DNA of 55,107 nt from Lachnospiraceae bacterium (GCA_022791815.1 JAAVZU010000072.1:1-55107); one strand, 5' to 3'. Shown: positions 43,367-52,303, numbered from the stretch's first letter. Notes: generated by a model not told the origin, from the sequence alone. Program-made: numbers and translations.

Positions 43367-43862
43367 GTGTTTCACAACTGATTTTTGCTTTTTTGATAAC
43401 ATTCTTTTTTGTATATGATAAAACGCAGAATCCAAAAGAAAAAAGTTTTAAAAGAAAAATATTTGATTGATACCGAAACAAGTTATCTTATAGACAAGTT
43501 ATATATGTTATGAGAATGATAATTTTATAACAGAAATATAATGGTGTGATTTGTAGTACAAAGTGTAGGATTGTAGAATTTTATATTTAAAAATAAATAA
43601 TATTTCTATATAATTATAATGGTATTGCAAAAATGATTAAAAACTTAACGTTTACGATATTACATATTTTTTTCGTACATTTTTTTAAAGAAAACTATTG
43701 CAAAAAATAGGGAAATATGATAAAAAAGAAAAACCAATAACATAACAGCTGTGAGTTTCACTATTTTGTTTGATACATAATTTCATATTTTTCAATAAGT
43801 AAAAAGTTTAGAATAAATTAAAAGATTACTATTAGAACTTTTTTATTTGAACAGAAAAATTT
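43367..43862. other. Gene-free, very AT-rich stretch
   Basis: About 500 bp with no ORF carrying a ribosome site. It contains several possible -10 boxes but no convincing promoter pair. It presumably holds the promoter of the secreted hydrolase gene. Confidence 0.4.
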
Positions 43863-43880
43863 GGAGGATGTATTATGTAA
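43863..43880 (+). promoter_or_regulatory. Shine-Dalgarno followed by a start-stop (ATG-TAA) mini-ORF
   Basis: GGAGG at 43863-43867 is spaced 7 nt from ATG 43875, which is directly followed by TAA. A second frame from ATG 43868 encodes MYYVKEM. The arrangement could bind ribosomes in the leader of the gene at 43940, or be the last trace of a lost gene. Confidence 0.35.
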
Positions 43881-43939
43881 AAGAAATGTAAAAATGGCAT
43901 TTTAAGGAACTATGATTTGGATAAAAAAGGAGAGAAACC

Positions 43940-44668
43940 ATGTATTTTAACAAGATTAGAAAGAAAAAACACTTGAAAAAAATTGCAAAAGCAGTTGTAG
44001 TGGGAATAACAGCAATAAGTTTAACAATAGGTGTGAAAGATTTGGCAATGGTAGATACTATTTCAGCGGAAGAGGTTTCCGCTAATGAGGTCTTTTCAGA
44101 TAAAGATGTAAAGAGAATGAAAACTGCTATGAATAGTTCTCCAATATACAACGATTATAAATTAAACCATAAAGATGCCCTGGGAAGTGTTTCAAAATTG
44201 ACAAAGGTAACAGCATCAAGAAGAATGGATGTCTATCCATACCGAAAGGGTGTTATTTTAGTTACTTCTGATGCATATAAGGACCTGATTCCAACAGGGC
44301 ATGCAGCTATTATATACGATACATTTAATGTGGTAGAATCTTTAGCAGTAGGAGTTACAACAGGAAAAAACGATTGGTACAGAACTAGGACTACTTGTTA
44401 TGGGGTTGCTATGCTGCATACAAACATGGATCAGGATAGAGCGGCTGCCAATTATTGCTATAAGCAGATAGGAAAGCCATATAATTATAATTATTATAAT
44501 ATGAAAACCAGAAAGAAATTTTATTGTTCCCAGTTAATTTATGCGGCGTATCTGGATAAGTTTAAGATTGATTTAAATACAAAATGGTTTGATGTTGGGT
44601 CACTTCATGCAATTCATCCGGGAGAGCTTGTGTTATCTCCAGAGACATACAAAATTTATCAAAAATAA
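43940..44668 (+). CDS. Secreted NlpC/P60-like cysteine hydrolase (YiiX/YebB-like)
   Basis: A 242-aa protein. A basic start (MYFNKIRKKKHLKKIAKAV) and hydrophobic helix VVVGITAISLTIGVKDLAM look like a signal peptide with cleavage near residue 46-48 (VSA). The mature region has the permuted papain-like YiiX/YebB fold: catalytic His in GHAAIIYDTF and Cys in FYCSQLIYAAYLDKF. Members cleave or transfer peptide or acyl groups, often on cell-wall or lipid substrates; the target here is unknown. AAAGGAG precedes the ATG. The lipoprotein gene starts 9 bp after it, so the two are co-transcribed. Confidence 0.78.
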   Translation: MYFNKIRKKKHLKKIAKAVVVGITAISLTIGVKDLAMVDTISAEEVSANEVFSDKDVKRMKTAMNSSPIYNDYKLNHKDALGSVSKLTKVTASRRMDVYPYRKGVILVTSDAYKDLIPTGHAAIIYDTFNVVESLAVGVTTGKNDWYRTRTTCYGVAMLHTNMDQDRAAANYCYKQIGKPYNYNYYNMKTRKKFYCSQLIYAAYLDKFKIDLNTKWFDVGSLHAIHPGELVLSPETYKIYQK

Positions 44669-44677
44669 GGAGTATGT

Positions 44678-45763
44678 ATGAGAAAAGGAATATACATAAA
44701 AAAATATATCGTGATTGCATTTGGAATACTACTGGCATCTACAAATTTATGTGCATGTGCAGGCAGCATTAAGGCAGAGCCATTACCAGCGGCGTTTTCC
44801 TATGGAGTAATATCCAGTTATGACCAAGATGCTTTCAGTAAATTACTGTGCTTTGACAAGGAACTGAACATACTTGAAGAAAGAAAGCTAAAGATATCAA
44901 ATGTTGGTAAATATAATTTTAATTATCCTATTATAAGAAATAATCATGCATATGATATTTCTCTGGGACAGGGATTCAACAAGGATAATTGTGCGATTAT
45001 GGATCTTGATTTAGAAACAGGAGAAATGAAGACATATCCCTTTTCTGATAGAGTAAATATTACAGATTTCCAGATAACAGAGGAATATATTTATGCTATT
45101 AGCAATTTAAATGGACAAACCTATATAGACAGGTATAGTTTTAAAGAAAAAAGTATGTTAAGTTATATTGTGAACATGACTGGGATTGACATGGGTTTAT
45201 CTGGAGAGGATTTGTATTTATTTGTAGGTGATGTAGATGCAGATGACACAGAAACTTATAAGATGTATCAGATTGATATTCCGAAAAAGAAAACAGAGGA
45301 AGTCTTTGATTTTACTTCGTATTATAAAAAATATGATGGATTTGGGAGTAGTACAGCCTATCAGGATGCTATCTATATTCCTCATGGATATGAAATTTTA
45401 AAATTCACAAAAAAAGATAAAAAGGTGAAAGAGATACCATTGGATTACTTAAATGCGTATGGAGCATATTCAAGGGACTCCATACTGTATGTAGCTTGTA
45501 CCGAAGTGTATGATGAAGAATCGGAGTCGGAAATTGTTGTTCTGGATATGGATACAGATAAAATTATACAGGAATATCACTTTGAACATCCAATTGAACA
45601 ATTTTGGGTGGATGGTGATAAGCTGGTAATTCTAGGGCATAATTATGTATTATATTCCTATAGTATACAAAAGGATGGTACATGTAAGATGGAGTACAAA
45701 AATGATCTTGGAGAACAAGGTTATGATTTTTTGTCAGCCCTAATCGTGAAGGAAGAACAATAA
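44678..45763 (+). CDS. Lipoprotein of unknown function, beta-propeller-like
   Basis: A 361-aa protein with a lipoprotein signal: basic MRKGIYIKKY, hydrophobic IVIAFGILLASTN and lipobox LCAC with the modified Cys near residue 28. The mature part is rich in short strands with repeated acidic turns (e.g. FDKELNILEE, YKMYQIDIPKKKTEEVFDF, VVLDMDTDKIIQEYHF), the pattern of a WD40/quinoprotein-like propeller with several blades. No catalytic motif is seen. It is probably displayed on the outer membrane face together with the hydrolase encoded just upstream. AAGGAG is close to the ATG. Confidence 0.7.
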   Translation: MRKGIYIKKYIVIAFGILLASTNLCACAGSIKAEPLPAAFSYGVISSYDQDAFSKLLCFDKELNILEERKLKISNVGKYNFNYPIIRNNHAYDISLGQGFNKDNCAIMDLDLETGEMKTYPFSDRVNITDFQITEEYIYAISNLNGQTYIDRYSFKEKSMLSYIVNMTGIDMGLSGEDLYLFVGDVDADDTETYKMYQIDIPKKKTEEVFDFTSYYKKYDGFGSSTAYQDAIYIPHGYEILKFTKKDKKVKEIPLDYLNAYGAYSRDSILYVACTEVYDEESESEIVVLDMDTDKIIQEYHFEHPIEQFWVDGDKLVILGHNYVLYSYSIQKDGTCKMEYKNDLGEQGYDFLSALIVKEEQ

Positions 45764-45769
45764 AGAATA

Positions 45770-45809
45770 CTGTTGCTTTGCAATGTAAAATACAAGGCAA
45801 CGGTTTTTT
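45770..45809 (+). terminator. Terminator of the hydrolase-lipoprotein operon
   Basis: CTGTTGCTTTG pairs with CAAGGCAACGG (11 bp with wobble pairs), followed by six T residues. Confidence 0.8.
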
Positions 45810-45880
45810 CTCTAATCAGCACTTCTTTATAAAACTATTGTAAAGTGAAAAGAAATAGGAAAAGGAAAGGAAAATAATTT

Positions 45881-46972
45881 ATGAAAAAGAAAATGGTTGG
45901 ATTATTTGCAGCTTTTATGATGTGTACCATAATCGGATGCAGACAACAAGCAAGAGAGACTATAGATAAGAAGAATGAAGTAGAACAAAGTGATAAGATA
46001 GACTTGAGTCAAGTAAAAAATATAGGAAGTAAGATAGCAGAGAATGAGTTATATGTTGTAAGTGAAAATATGAATATATGCTTTTATAAAAATTTTACAC
46101 ACATGCCATATTTGGAAATCGACTGCCTTTCTTCCAGCAAAGTAAATACAGATGAAGTTAAAATATATATTGATATAGATACTCCATATAATGTGACTGT
46201 TACAGAGATGGAAGAGGAAAAGTTTGATTTAGATACTTTTCATTTATTTACTGGGTATAATGGGGAAAAGGAAAAGAAATTAAAAGAAAAAGATGAAACT
46301 ACATATAGAGAATATCAAAAAAAATTTAAGGATGCATATAACAAGGTTTCTGAAAACGAAATAGGTGAGTTACATCATTATCTCATAAAAATTAATTTTG
46401 ATTTAGAAAATTCCGTTCATACAGAAAAGTTTCATAATATTCAGATTACATATAATGGAAGGAAAAAGGAACAAAATATTGGGGAAATTGTAATTGATTG
46501 TGAGAAAGAGAATCCCAAAAAAGAAAACAGTTTATATGCTAGTTGTATTGCTGTAAATGATATTTATCTGTCTAAAAACCCACAAGGTTATATGGATTTA
46601 AAGAATAGCAGTATGTATAAAGCAGGAAAAAAGGTAAAGATAAATGATATACATACATTAAATAAGGACACTAAGATAGAAAACTGTATAGTAAGTATTC
46701 ATTCATCAAAAGAAAATTATGATTTGAAGTGGGAAGGAAAAACATTAGATATTGAACCAGAATCTGAACTTGGATTAGATATATTATTTATTCAGGATAA
46801 TTTTAAAGATAAAGTATATTGTCAGTGCAGTGACTATTTAGTTATAGAATATAAAGAAGGAACAAAAGAGTATAAAACAGGAACGGAGTTATACTTTAAA
46901 ACAAGAATGACAGGCTACCAGCTATATGCTTATTTTCTGGAAGGAATAGAAATAGAAGCAAAAGAAAAATAA
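45881..46972 (+). CDS. Lipoprotein of unknown function
   Basis: A 363-aa protein with signal MKKKMVGLFAAFMMCTIIGC; the lipobox is TIIGC with Cys at residue 20. The mature part is Lys/Glu-rich and mostly polar, with no motif I recognise. It is unlike the preceding lipoprotein in sequence apart from the type of signal. GGAAAGG precedes the ATG. A terminator separates it from the upstream operon, so it has its own promoter, though I could not place one. A seven-codon relic like the start of the 44678 gene follows directly. Confidence 0.72.
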   Translation: MKKKMVGLFAAFMMCTIIGCRQQARETIDKKNEVEQSDKIDLSQVKNIGSKIAENELYVVSENMNICFYKNFTHMPYLEIDCLSSSKVNTDEVKIYIDIDTPYNVTVTEMEEEKFDLDTFHLFTGYNGEKEKKLKEKDETTYREYQKKFKDAYNKVSENEIGELHHYLIKINFDLENSVHTEKFHNIQITYNGRKKEQNIGEIVIDCEKENPKKENSLYASCIAVNDIYLSKNPQGYMDLKNSSMYKAGKKVKINDIHTLNKDTKIENCIVSIHSSKENYDLKWEGKTLDIEPESELGLDILFIQDNFKDKVYCQCSDYLVIEYKEGTKEYKTGTELYFKTRMTGYQLYAYFLEGIEIEAKEK

Positions 46973-47002
46973 GGAGTATGGATGAAAAAGGGAATTTTTT
47001 AA
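46973..47002 (+). pseudogene. Seven-codon relic of a lipoprotein gene start
   Basis: After the stop codon comes TAAGGAGTATGGATG and then MKKGIF-stop (ATG 46982). The gene at 44678 starts almost identically: TAAGGAGTATGTATG then MRKGIY. So a copy of that lipoprotein gene once followed here and has been lost, leaving only its ribosome site and first codons. Confidence 0.5.
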
Positions 47003-47032
47003 AGAGATAGATATATTAGGAGAAGAAAGAAT

Positions 47033-47052
47033 GCGACCAGATTTCTGGCCGC
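47033..47052 (-). terminator. Possible terminator of the coat protein gene
   Basis: On the minus strand, GCGGCCAGA pairs with TCTGGTCGC (9 bp, one G-U) about 30 nt after the coat gene stop, followed by T-rich sequence. Confidence 0.4.
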
Positions 47053-47081
47053 CATATCATAATTTTTTAGTTAAAAAGTTA

Positions 47082-47540
47082 TTATTGCATACTATTTACT
47101 GTTTTGTATTTATAAATCATTTCTGCGTGATTCTGTTCTTCTGTTTGGATGTCATTAAATAATCTGCGGATGTTTGAATCTGCAAATTGAAATAAATCAT
47201 TGTTATAGGAAGAAGAAACATATTTTTCAGTAGTGATGCAGTCTGTGCAAAGAAATTCATCTTTTTTCTTGTCTTCTTCATTATATTGACCAACGTATGT
47301 TGCAGTTGGATTGTAATTTTGTCCTGCTTGATCCTTTGTATCTACTTGTGGACATGTACCAGTAAGAAGCTGGGAAAGTGAATTATAATGTTTTTCTTCA
47401 CTTTCGCGGATACGATTAAAAAGTTTTTTTAACTCAGGATCTTTTGCCTGCTGTTCCGCATGTTCATATTTTTGTATGCAAAGTTTTTCTTGTGATTGTA
47501 AGTCTTTTACTAATGATTTTTGTTTTTCTGATAAAGTCAT
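47082..47540 (-). CDS. CotF-like spore coat protein (ferritin-like helical)
   Basis: A 152-aa protein of two long helical hairpins: EKQKSLVKDLQSQEKLCIQK and LKKLFNRIRESEEKHYNSLS, then a polar middle (TGTCPQVDTKDQAG) and LCTDCITTEKYVSSSYNNDL plus IRRLFNDIQTEEQNHAEMIY. This is the CotF/YhcQ-type coat protein pattern, with CxxC in the second half. It indicates a spore-forming organism. No ribosome site lies directly before the ATG; the only GGAG is about 53 nt upstream, before a short leader ORF and hairpin (47537-47598). Confidence 0.85.
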   Translation of the reverse strand: MTLSEKQKSLVKDLQSQEKLCIQKYEHAEQQAKDPELKKLFNRIRESEEKHYNSLSQLLTGTCPQVDTKDQAGQNYNPTATYVGQYNEEDKKKDEFLCTDCITTEKYVSSSYNNDLFQFADSNIRRLFNDIQTEEQNHAEMIYKYKTVNSMQ

Positions 47541-47598
47541 GTTTTTATATATGCCAAAACAAAGGACTCGAAAGAAAAAAGTCTTGGCATTTCTCCTT
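47537..47598 (-). promoter_or_regulatory. Structured leader with 17-codon upstream ORF before the coat gene
   Basis: Reading on the minus strand: AAAAGGAGAA, then ATG 47590 opening MPRLFSFESFVLAYIKT, whose TGA overlaps the coat gene ATG as ATGA. The same segment folds: ATGCCAA pairs with TTGGCAT (7 bp) and GACT with AGTC inside. If folded, GGAG lies ~12 nt from the coat ATG; if open, the leader peptide could be translated and couple to it. Confidence 0.5.
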
Positions 47599-48153
47599 TT
47601 TTATTTCTAATAGCTTCTTTCGATTGATTGGTATTAGTATGAATTATTTTGGAAAAAATATGTATAGGATTTGAATTTTATAGAAGTAAAAACTTGTGTT
47701 AGTATAAGCGTGGACAGTTAAACAACAGATTTAATATTGGGTATTTAATTAAAAAATAGCATATTAACCTATGACAAAGAGAAAAAATAGAAAAAAGCTA
47801 AAACTTTTTTATAATATAGTATATAAAAAGTTTTTGTATATGATATAAAAAAAATATAATCCAAACAGTAATATAAGAAAGATTAAACATTTTAAAGAAA
47901 TTCCTTGAGAAATATCTATTTAGCTATGATTATATATTATATGGTTATAATGGGTTAAGTTGAAATAGAGTATTTTTTAGAACTGTTTCGCAAGGATAAA
48001 GAAACTTGTTTACATGGCATGAGATAAGGGATTAGATAAGAATGGTGAAATGATGATTTACTTGTGGATAATCTCTAAAAAATTTTAAAATTTTTCTTTT
48101 GACTATGGGGAGAATGAGTAATTACATAATTAGAAAAAAATTTAAATTTATAC
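47599..48153. other. Gene-free, AT-rich stretch before tRNA-Gln
   Basis: About 550 bp without a credible ORF or RNA gene. Only AT-rich sequence with scattered -10-like hexamers is seen; it must contain the coat gene promoter on the minus strand, which may depend on a sporulation sigma factor, but I cannot point to it. Confidence 0.4.
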
Positions 48154-48182
48154 TTGCAAAATAGATCTGTTTCATGTATAAT
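48154..48182 (+). promoter_or_regulatory. tRNA-Gln promoter
   Basis: TTGCAA (48154-48159), a 17-bp spacer and TATAAT (48177-48182), 32 bp before the tRNA. Confidence 0.8.
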
Positions 48183-48214
48183 AAGTATTGTTGTTAATGA
48201 AGACAGCAGAATAA

Positions 48215-48286
48215 TGGGATATCGCCAAGCGGTAAGGCACTGGATTCTGATTCCAGCATTCGGGGGTTCGAATCCCTCTATCCCAG
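48215..48286 (+). tRNA. tRNA-Gln (anticodon CTG)
   Basis: A 72-nt cloverleaf. Acceptor TGGGATA pairs with TATCCCA, discriminator G; anticodon stem-loop CTGGA-TTCTGAT-TCCAG gives CTG; T-arm GGGGGTTCGAATCCCTC. The U1-A72 acceptor start is typical of bacterial tRNA-Gln. CCA is not encoded. Confidence 0.96.
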
Positions 48287-48294
48287 TTAGAAAT

Positions 48295-48334
48295 AAAAAC
48301 GCCATGTGAATGATAACATTTACATGGCGTTTTT
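48295..48334 (+). terminator. Terminator of tRNA-Gln
   Basis: AAAAACGCCATGTGAATG pairs with CATTTACATGGCGTTTTT (18 bp, one wobble) around a 4-nt loop, ending in T residues. Confidence 0.9.
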
Positions 48335-48443
48335 AATTTATATCCTAGGAAATGAACTGTTTTTACGGTTCTTGGAATATATTTCGTGTACTTTTATTTT
48401 AGTAAGGATGTAGAAGAAACCTAAAATGAGAAAGGAAGTTTTA

Positions 48444-50027
48444 ATGAAGAAGATAGCTGAGTGGATGAAAAAAAGTATTTTTGGAATTGGAATAGTATTT
48501 TATAGCTGGATATTAGTGCTTAATTTATTCCTAGAAAATATAACATATTTTTGTAAAAATAAATATGTTATAGCGAATAAGCTGTTAATGGTATTTGGTA
48601 TATTTTTAATAAATATATTTATTTTTCTATTCAAAAAATATAAAAGAGCAATAAGGAAATTTTTAGAACGAGGAGATGAGCTTGTTCCTATTTTTTCAGT
48701 TTTATTGTTTTTAGTTGAGCTTATAATTTCCTATGAAATATTATTTGTTTCTGGATGGGATGCTGGTGAGGTCTCTTGGCAGGCAAGTTTAGTTGCCGCA
48801 GGAGAAAAAGCATTAGACAATAGTTATTTTTCTCATTATCCCAATAATCTGCTTATTACATTTTTGTACTCTCTTGCATACCGCTTAATGGGAATAGTTG
48901 GATTGCAAATGTATGGAGCAGTTATTATTGTTATATTTCAGTGCTTTTTATCTTCTTTAACAGGGTATCTTTTGTATCAGATTTCTAAGAAAATGTTTCA
49001 TAGTAATAAAATTGCCTTTTTGGTATGGATTATCTATGGGTTGTGGATTGGGCTTATACCATGGTATATGGTTACTTATAGTGATCCAGTAGGAATTATT
49101 TTTCCAGTTATAATTCTTTGGCTTTACCAAAGTATGGATAATAAAAAGGCAATATGGGAGAAAAGTGTAGGGATAGGGATAGTATCCTTTTTTGGTTATC
49201 AGATAAAACCAACGGTTCTTATTATGTATATAGCTATTTTATTGATAGTTATTCTGCGTTTTATTGAAAAGAATGAATGTAATATTAGAATAAAACAGAT
49301 TTGTGGTATAGTGGTTGCTTTTTTTGTTGTTTTAAATATTTATGGACATTTTGACATTGCTAAGTGTATGGGATTTCAGTTAGATAAAGAGCAGAAATTA
49401 ACAAGTACACATTTTGTAATGATGGGTTTATCACAAAAAACAAATGGAGTATTTGACAAAGATGAGGTAGATTTTTCTATTTCCTTTCCGAATAAGGAAA
49501 TGAGACAAAAGGCAAATATAAAGGTGATAAAGCAGAGGTTACATGAATATGGATTTTTAGGGATGACAAAACATCTTTCTAAAAAGATTCTTACGAATTA
49601 TAATGATGGAACATTTTCTTGGGGAAAAGAAGGGGAATTTTTTTTAGAAGAGATTGAAAAACCAGAATTAATTTTTTCAAAAGTTCTAAAAAGTTTATAT
49701 TATAATAATGGAGAATATAGGAGTATGTTTATTAACTATATGCAATTTATTTGGTTTATGACACTTTTTGGAGTTTTTTTGAATTTTATATTAACTTTTC
49801 ATAAGAAAAAAATTGCAGATTTACAATTGATTACTATGTTAGCTTTAGTGGGAATTTTTCTTTTTGTAACCATTTTTGAAGCACGTGCAAGATATTTATA
49901 TATTTATGTACCATTATATATTTTAGTGGGAGTACAGGGATATTTCCAATTATTTTTTAGTCTTAGGAGAAAAAAGAAGATATCTATATTAAAAATAATT
50001 GTATTGGGAGTAAGAAATACAAAATAA
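48444..50027 (+). CDS. Polytopic membrane protein, GT-C/ArnT-like glycosyltransferase candidate
   Basis: A ~527-aa protein with 11-13 hydrophobic segments. The first large loop has SGWDAGEVSWQASLVAAGEK and FSHYPNNLLITFLYSLAYRL; an acidic residue in loop 1 and the H-Y-P-N-N-L motif resemble GT-C mannosyl/arabinosyltransferases (family 39-like) of Firmicutes. A C-terminal outer stretch and the helix LFVTIFEARARYLYIYVPLY follow. It probably moves a sugar from a polyprenyl carrier to a wall polymer or protein. AGGAAG is correctly spaced from the ATG at 48444; an in-frame ATG at 48426 is less likely. Confidence 0.7.
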   Translation: MKKIAEWMKKSIFGIGIVFYSWILVLNLFLENITYFCKNKYVIANKLLMVFGIFLINIFIFLFKKYKRAIRKFLERGDELVPIFSVLLFLVELIISYEILFVSGWDAGEVSWQASLVAAGEKALDNSYFSHYPNNLLITFLYSLAYRLMGIVGLQMYGAVIIVIFQCFLSSLTGYLLYQISKKMFHSNKIAFLVWIIYGLWIGLIPWYMVTYSDPVGIIFPVIILWLYQSMDNKKAIWEKSVGIGIVSFFGYQIKPTVLIMYIAILLIVILRFIEKNECNIRIKQICGIVVAFFVVLNIYGHFDIAKCMGFQLDKEQKLTSTHFVMMGLSQKTNGVFDKDEVDFSISFPNKEMRQKANIKVIKQRLHEYGFLGMTKHLSKKILTNYNDGTFSWGKEGEFFLEEIEKPELIFSKVLKSLYYNNGEYRSMFINYMQFIWFMTLFGVFLNFILTFHKKKIADLQLITMLALVGIFLFVTIFEARARYLYIYVPLYILVGVQGYFQLFFSLRRKKKISILKIIVLGVRNTK

Positions 50028-50176
50028 AAGGTAGATAGTTTATTGTGTTAATAAGTATCATAATGAAAAAAATATATTATATAGTAAAGTGTATAAAGAA
50101 ATGATGAAACTGTTTAGAACCACGGATAATTTCTAATGAACTGTTACAAATAACTGTCGGAAATTTCGTATATTTC

Positions 50177-50205
50177 TTGCGAAAACACCATAAATTTCAT
50201 ATAAT
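50177..50205 (+). promoter_or_regulatory. deoB-deoD promoter
   Basis: TTGCGA (50177-50182), a 17-bp spacer and TATAAT (50200-50205). It lies inside an upstream extension of the deoB frame, which supports the start at 50270. Confidence 0.75.
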
Positions 50206-50269
50206 ATATATAATAATAGAAGAAAAAAGTTTTATTGTGCATACAATTAACACGGAAAGGGGTGGTTTT

Positions 50270-51448
50270 ATGAAAAGAGTATTTTTAATTGTACTAGATA
50301 GTGTAGGAATTGGGGAAATGCCTGATGCGGCAAACTATGGAGATGAGGGAAGTCATACAGTATATGCAGCATCGCATAGTAAAGATTTTTATATGCCTAA
50401 TATGCAAGAACTTGGATTTTTTCAACTAGATGGTATGAAAGTGGATAAACAACATGAATGGGCAAGGAAAGAAATATCTATAGAAGGAACTATTTGCCGT
50501 TTATCAGAAAAATCAAAAGGAAAGGATACAACTACAGGACATTGGGAGATTGCAGGGATGATATCAAGAGAGCCTATGCCTACCTTCCCCAACGGATTTC
50601 CTAGGGATTTAATTGAAAAATTTGAAGAGCAGACAGGAAGAAAGGTGTTATGTAATAAACCCTATTCTGGAACAGAAGTAATAAAGGACTTTGGAAAGGA
50701 ACATGTGGAGACTGGGGCATTGATTGTGTATACTTCCGCAGACAGTGTTTTCCAGATTGCAGCACATGAGAGCATAGTGCCAGTGGAACAATTGTATGAA
50801 TACTGTCAGATTGCCAGAGAACTTTGTCAGGGAATTTATGGAGTAGGCAGGATTATCGCCAGACCTTTTGAGGGTAACTGGCCTTATGTCCGGACATCCA
50901 ACAGGCATGACTATTCCCTTCAGCCACCTAAGGATACTATGTTGGATATTTTAAAGGCAGCAGGCAAGGAAGTATTGTCTGTTGGAAAAATAAATGATAT
51001 CTTTGCGGGCAAAGGTATTACAGACATGGTGCGTACAAAGGATAACAAAGACGGAATAGATAAGACACTGGAATATATGGAAAGGAATTTTAATGGATTG
51101 TGTTTTACTAATCTGGTGGATTTTGATATGAAGTATGGACATCGAAATGATGTGGAAGGATATGCTAATGCTTTATCTTATTTTGATAAGCGGCTGCCTG
51201 AGATTCTTTGGAAATTAAAAGACGGAGATTTGCTTATGATTACAGCAGATCATGGGTGTGATCCAAGTACTCCATCCACTGACCATTCCAGGGAATATAT
51301 TCCCCTTGTTATAGCAGGAACTAGTATTCAAAAGAAAAATCTAGGAACTAGAGAAGGCTTTGGAGACATTGCAGCTACAATACTAGATTACCTTGATGTG
51401 GAAGGTAAGGTAGAGGGAAAAAGTTTTTGGAATGAAATAAAGAAATAG
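50270..51448 (+). CDS. deoB: Phosphopentomutase
   Basis: A 392-aa alkaline-phosphatase-superfamily enzyme interconverting (deoxy)ribose 1- and 5-phosphate in nucleoside breakdown. It starts MKRVFLIVLDSVGIGEMPDA, with the metal-binding Asp, and has KGKDTTTGHWEIAGM with the phosphorylated Thr, NLVDFDMKYGHRNDVEGYA and ITADHGCDPSTPSTDHSREY as further metal ligands. An open frame extends to 50177, but the promoter sits in that extension and GGAAAGGGGTGG fits ATG 50270. It is followed 19 bp later by deoD, forming a purine nucleoside salvage unit. Confidence 0.96.
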   Translation: MKRVFLIVLDSVGIGEMPDAANYGDEGSHTVYAASHSKDFYMPNMQELGFFQLDGMKVDKQHEWARKEISIEGTICRLSEKSKGKDTTTGHWEIAGMISREPMPTFPNGFPRDLIEKFEEQTGRKVLCNKPYSGTEVIKDFGKEHVETGALIVYTSADSVFQIAAHESIVPVEQLYEYCQIARELCQGIYGVGRIIARPFEGNWPYVRTSNRHDYSLQPPKDTMLDILKAAGKEVLSVGKINDIFAGKGITDMVRTKDNKDGIDKTLEYMERNFNGLCFTNLVDFDMKYGHRNDVEGYANALSYFDKRLPEILWKLKDGDLLMITADHGCDPSTPSTDHSREYIPLVIAGTSIQKKNLGTREGFGDIAATILDYLDVEGKVEGKSFWNEIKK

Positions 51449-51467
51449 AATAGAAGGAGGGATTTTT

Positions 51468-52175
51468 ATGGGAACACCACATAATGGAGCAGAAGTAGGA
51501 GAGATTGCAAAAACTGTTTTAATGCCAGGAGATCCTCTGAGAGCAAAGTTTATTGCTGAAAATTATTTAGAAGAGACAACATGTTTTAATACAGTAAGAA
51601 ATATGTTTGGTTACACAGGAGTTTATAAAGGGAAAAAAGTATCTGTTATGGGACATGGAATGGGAATGCCTTCTATGGGAATTTATTCGTATGAACTTTA
51701 TGACCAATATCAAGTTGAAGAGATTATTCGCATTGGTTCTGCAGGAGCTTTGGCAGATGATGTGGATGTTATGGATATTGTAATTGCAATGGCAGCCTCC
51801 ACAAATTCAAATTATGCCAGTCAGTATATGCTTCCAGGAATACTTGCACCAATTGCAGATTATGATCTTTTGCAGAAGGCAGTTACGGTTGCTAAAGAAA
51901 TGAATTGTTCTGTAAAAGTAGGAAATGTTTTATCTTCTGATACCTTTTATACAGATGATGAGACTTTTAACGATGCATGGAAAAAAATGCATGTACTGGC
52001 TATTGAAATGGAGGCCGCAGCACTTTATTATAATGCTGCCAGACTAGGGAAAAAAGCATTGTGCATTTTAACGATTTCCGACCATTTGTATACACATAAG
52101 GAGCTATCAGCAGAAGAACGCCAGACAGGATTTCGTCAAATGATGGAGATTGCATTAAAAACGGCGGTTTCATAA
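51468..52175 (+). CDS. deoD: Purine nucleoside phosphorylase
   Basis: A 235-aa hexameric-type enzyme that splits purine nucleosides with phosphate into base and (deoxy)ribose 1-phosphate, which DeoB then converts. Signatures are TVLMPGDPLRAKFIAENYLE, MGHGMGMPSMGIYSYELY (phosphate binding), IRIGSAGAL, VLAIEMEAAALYYNAA with the ribose-binding EMEA, and the catalytic Asp in ILTISDHLYTH. AGAAGGAGGG precedes the ATG. It is in one operon with deoB and has a strong terminator. Confidence 0.96.
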   Translation: MGTPHNGAEVGEIAKTVLMPGDPLRAKFIAENYLEETTCFNTVRNMFGYTGVYKGKKVSVMGHGMGMPSMGIYSYELYDQYQVEEIIRIGSAGALADDVDVMDIVIAMAASTNSNYASQYMLPGILAPIADYDLLQKAVTVAKEMNCSVKVGNVLSSDTFYTDDETFNDAWKKMHVLAIEMEAAALYYNAARLGKKALCILTISDHLYTHKELSAEERQTGFRQMMEIALKTAVS

Positions 52176-52240
52176 AGGTTAGGTAACAGGTAAATAAAGT
52201 TATAATTTGATATAATAGAACAAATGAATAATGGATAAAT

Positions 52241-52303
52241 AAAGTCATAAATTGCATAAATATAACTGTATGGTTATAGCACATGCAATTTATGGCTTTT
52301 TTT
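52241..52303 (+). terminator. deoBD terminator
   Basis: AAAGTCATAAATTGCAT pairs with ATGCAATTTATGGCTTT (17 bp with one wobble), with an inner ATAAC/GTTAT helix, followed by a T-run. Confidence 0.88.

Noticed and set aside
43367-43862. Search for a CRISPR array, phage genes or an insertion sequence in the long AT-rich gaps (also 47599-48153)
   Set aside because: No regularly spaced repeats, terminal inverted repeats or transposase-like reading frames are visible; only AT-rich filler.
50177-50269. N-terminal extension of DeoB
   Set aside because: The promoter TTGCGA-17-TATAAT occupies it; family homology starts at MKRVFLIVLDS.
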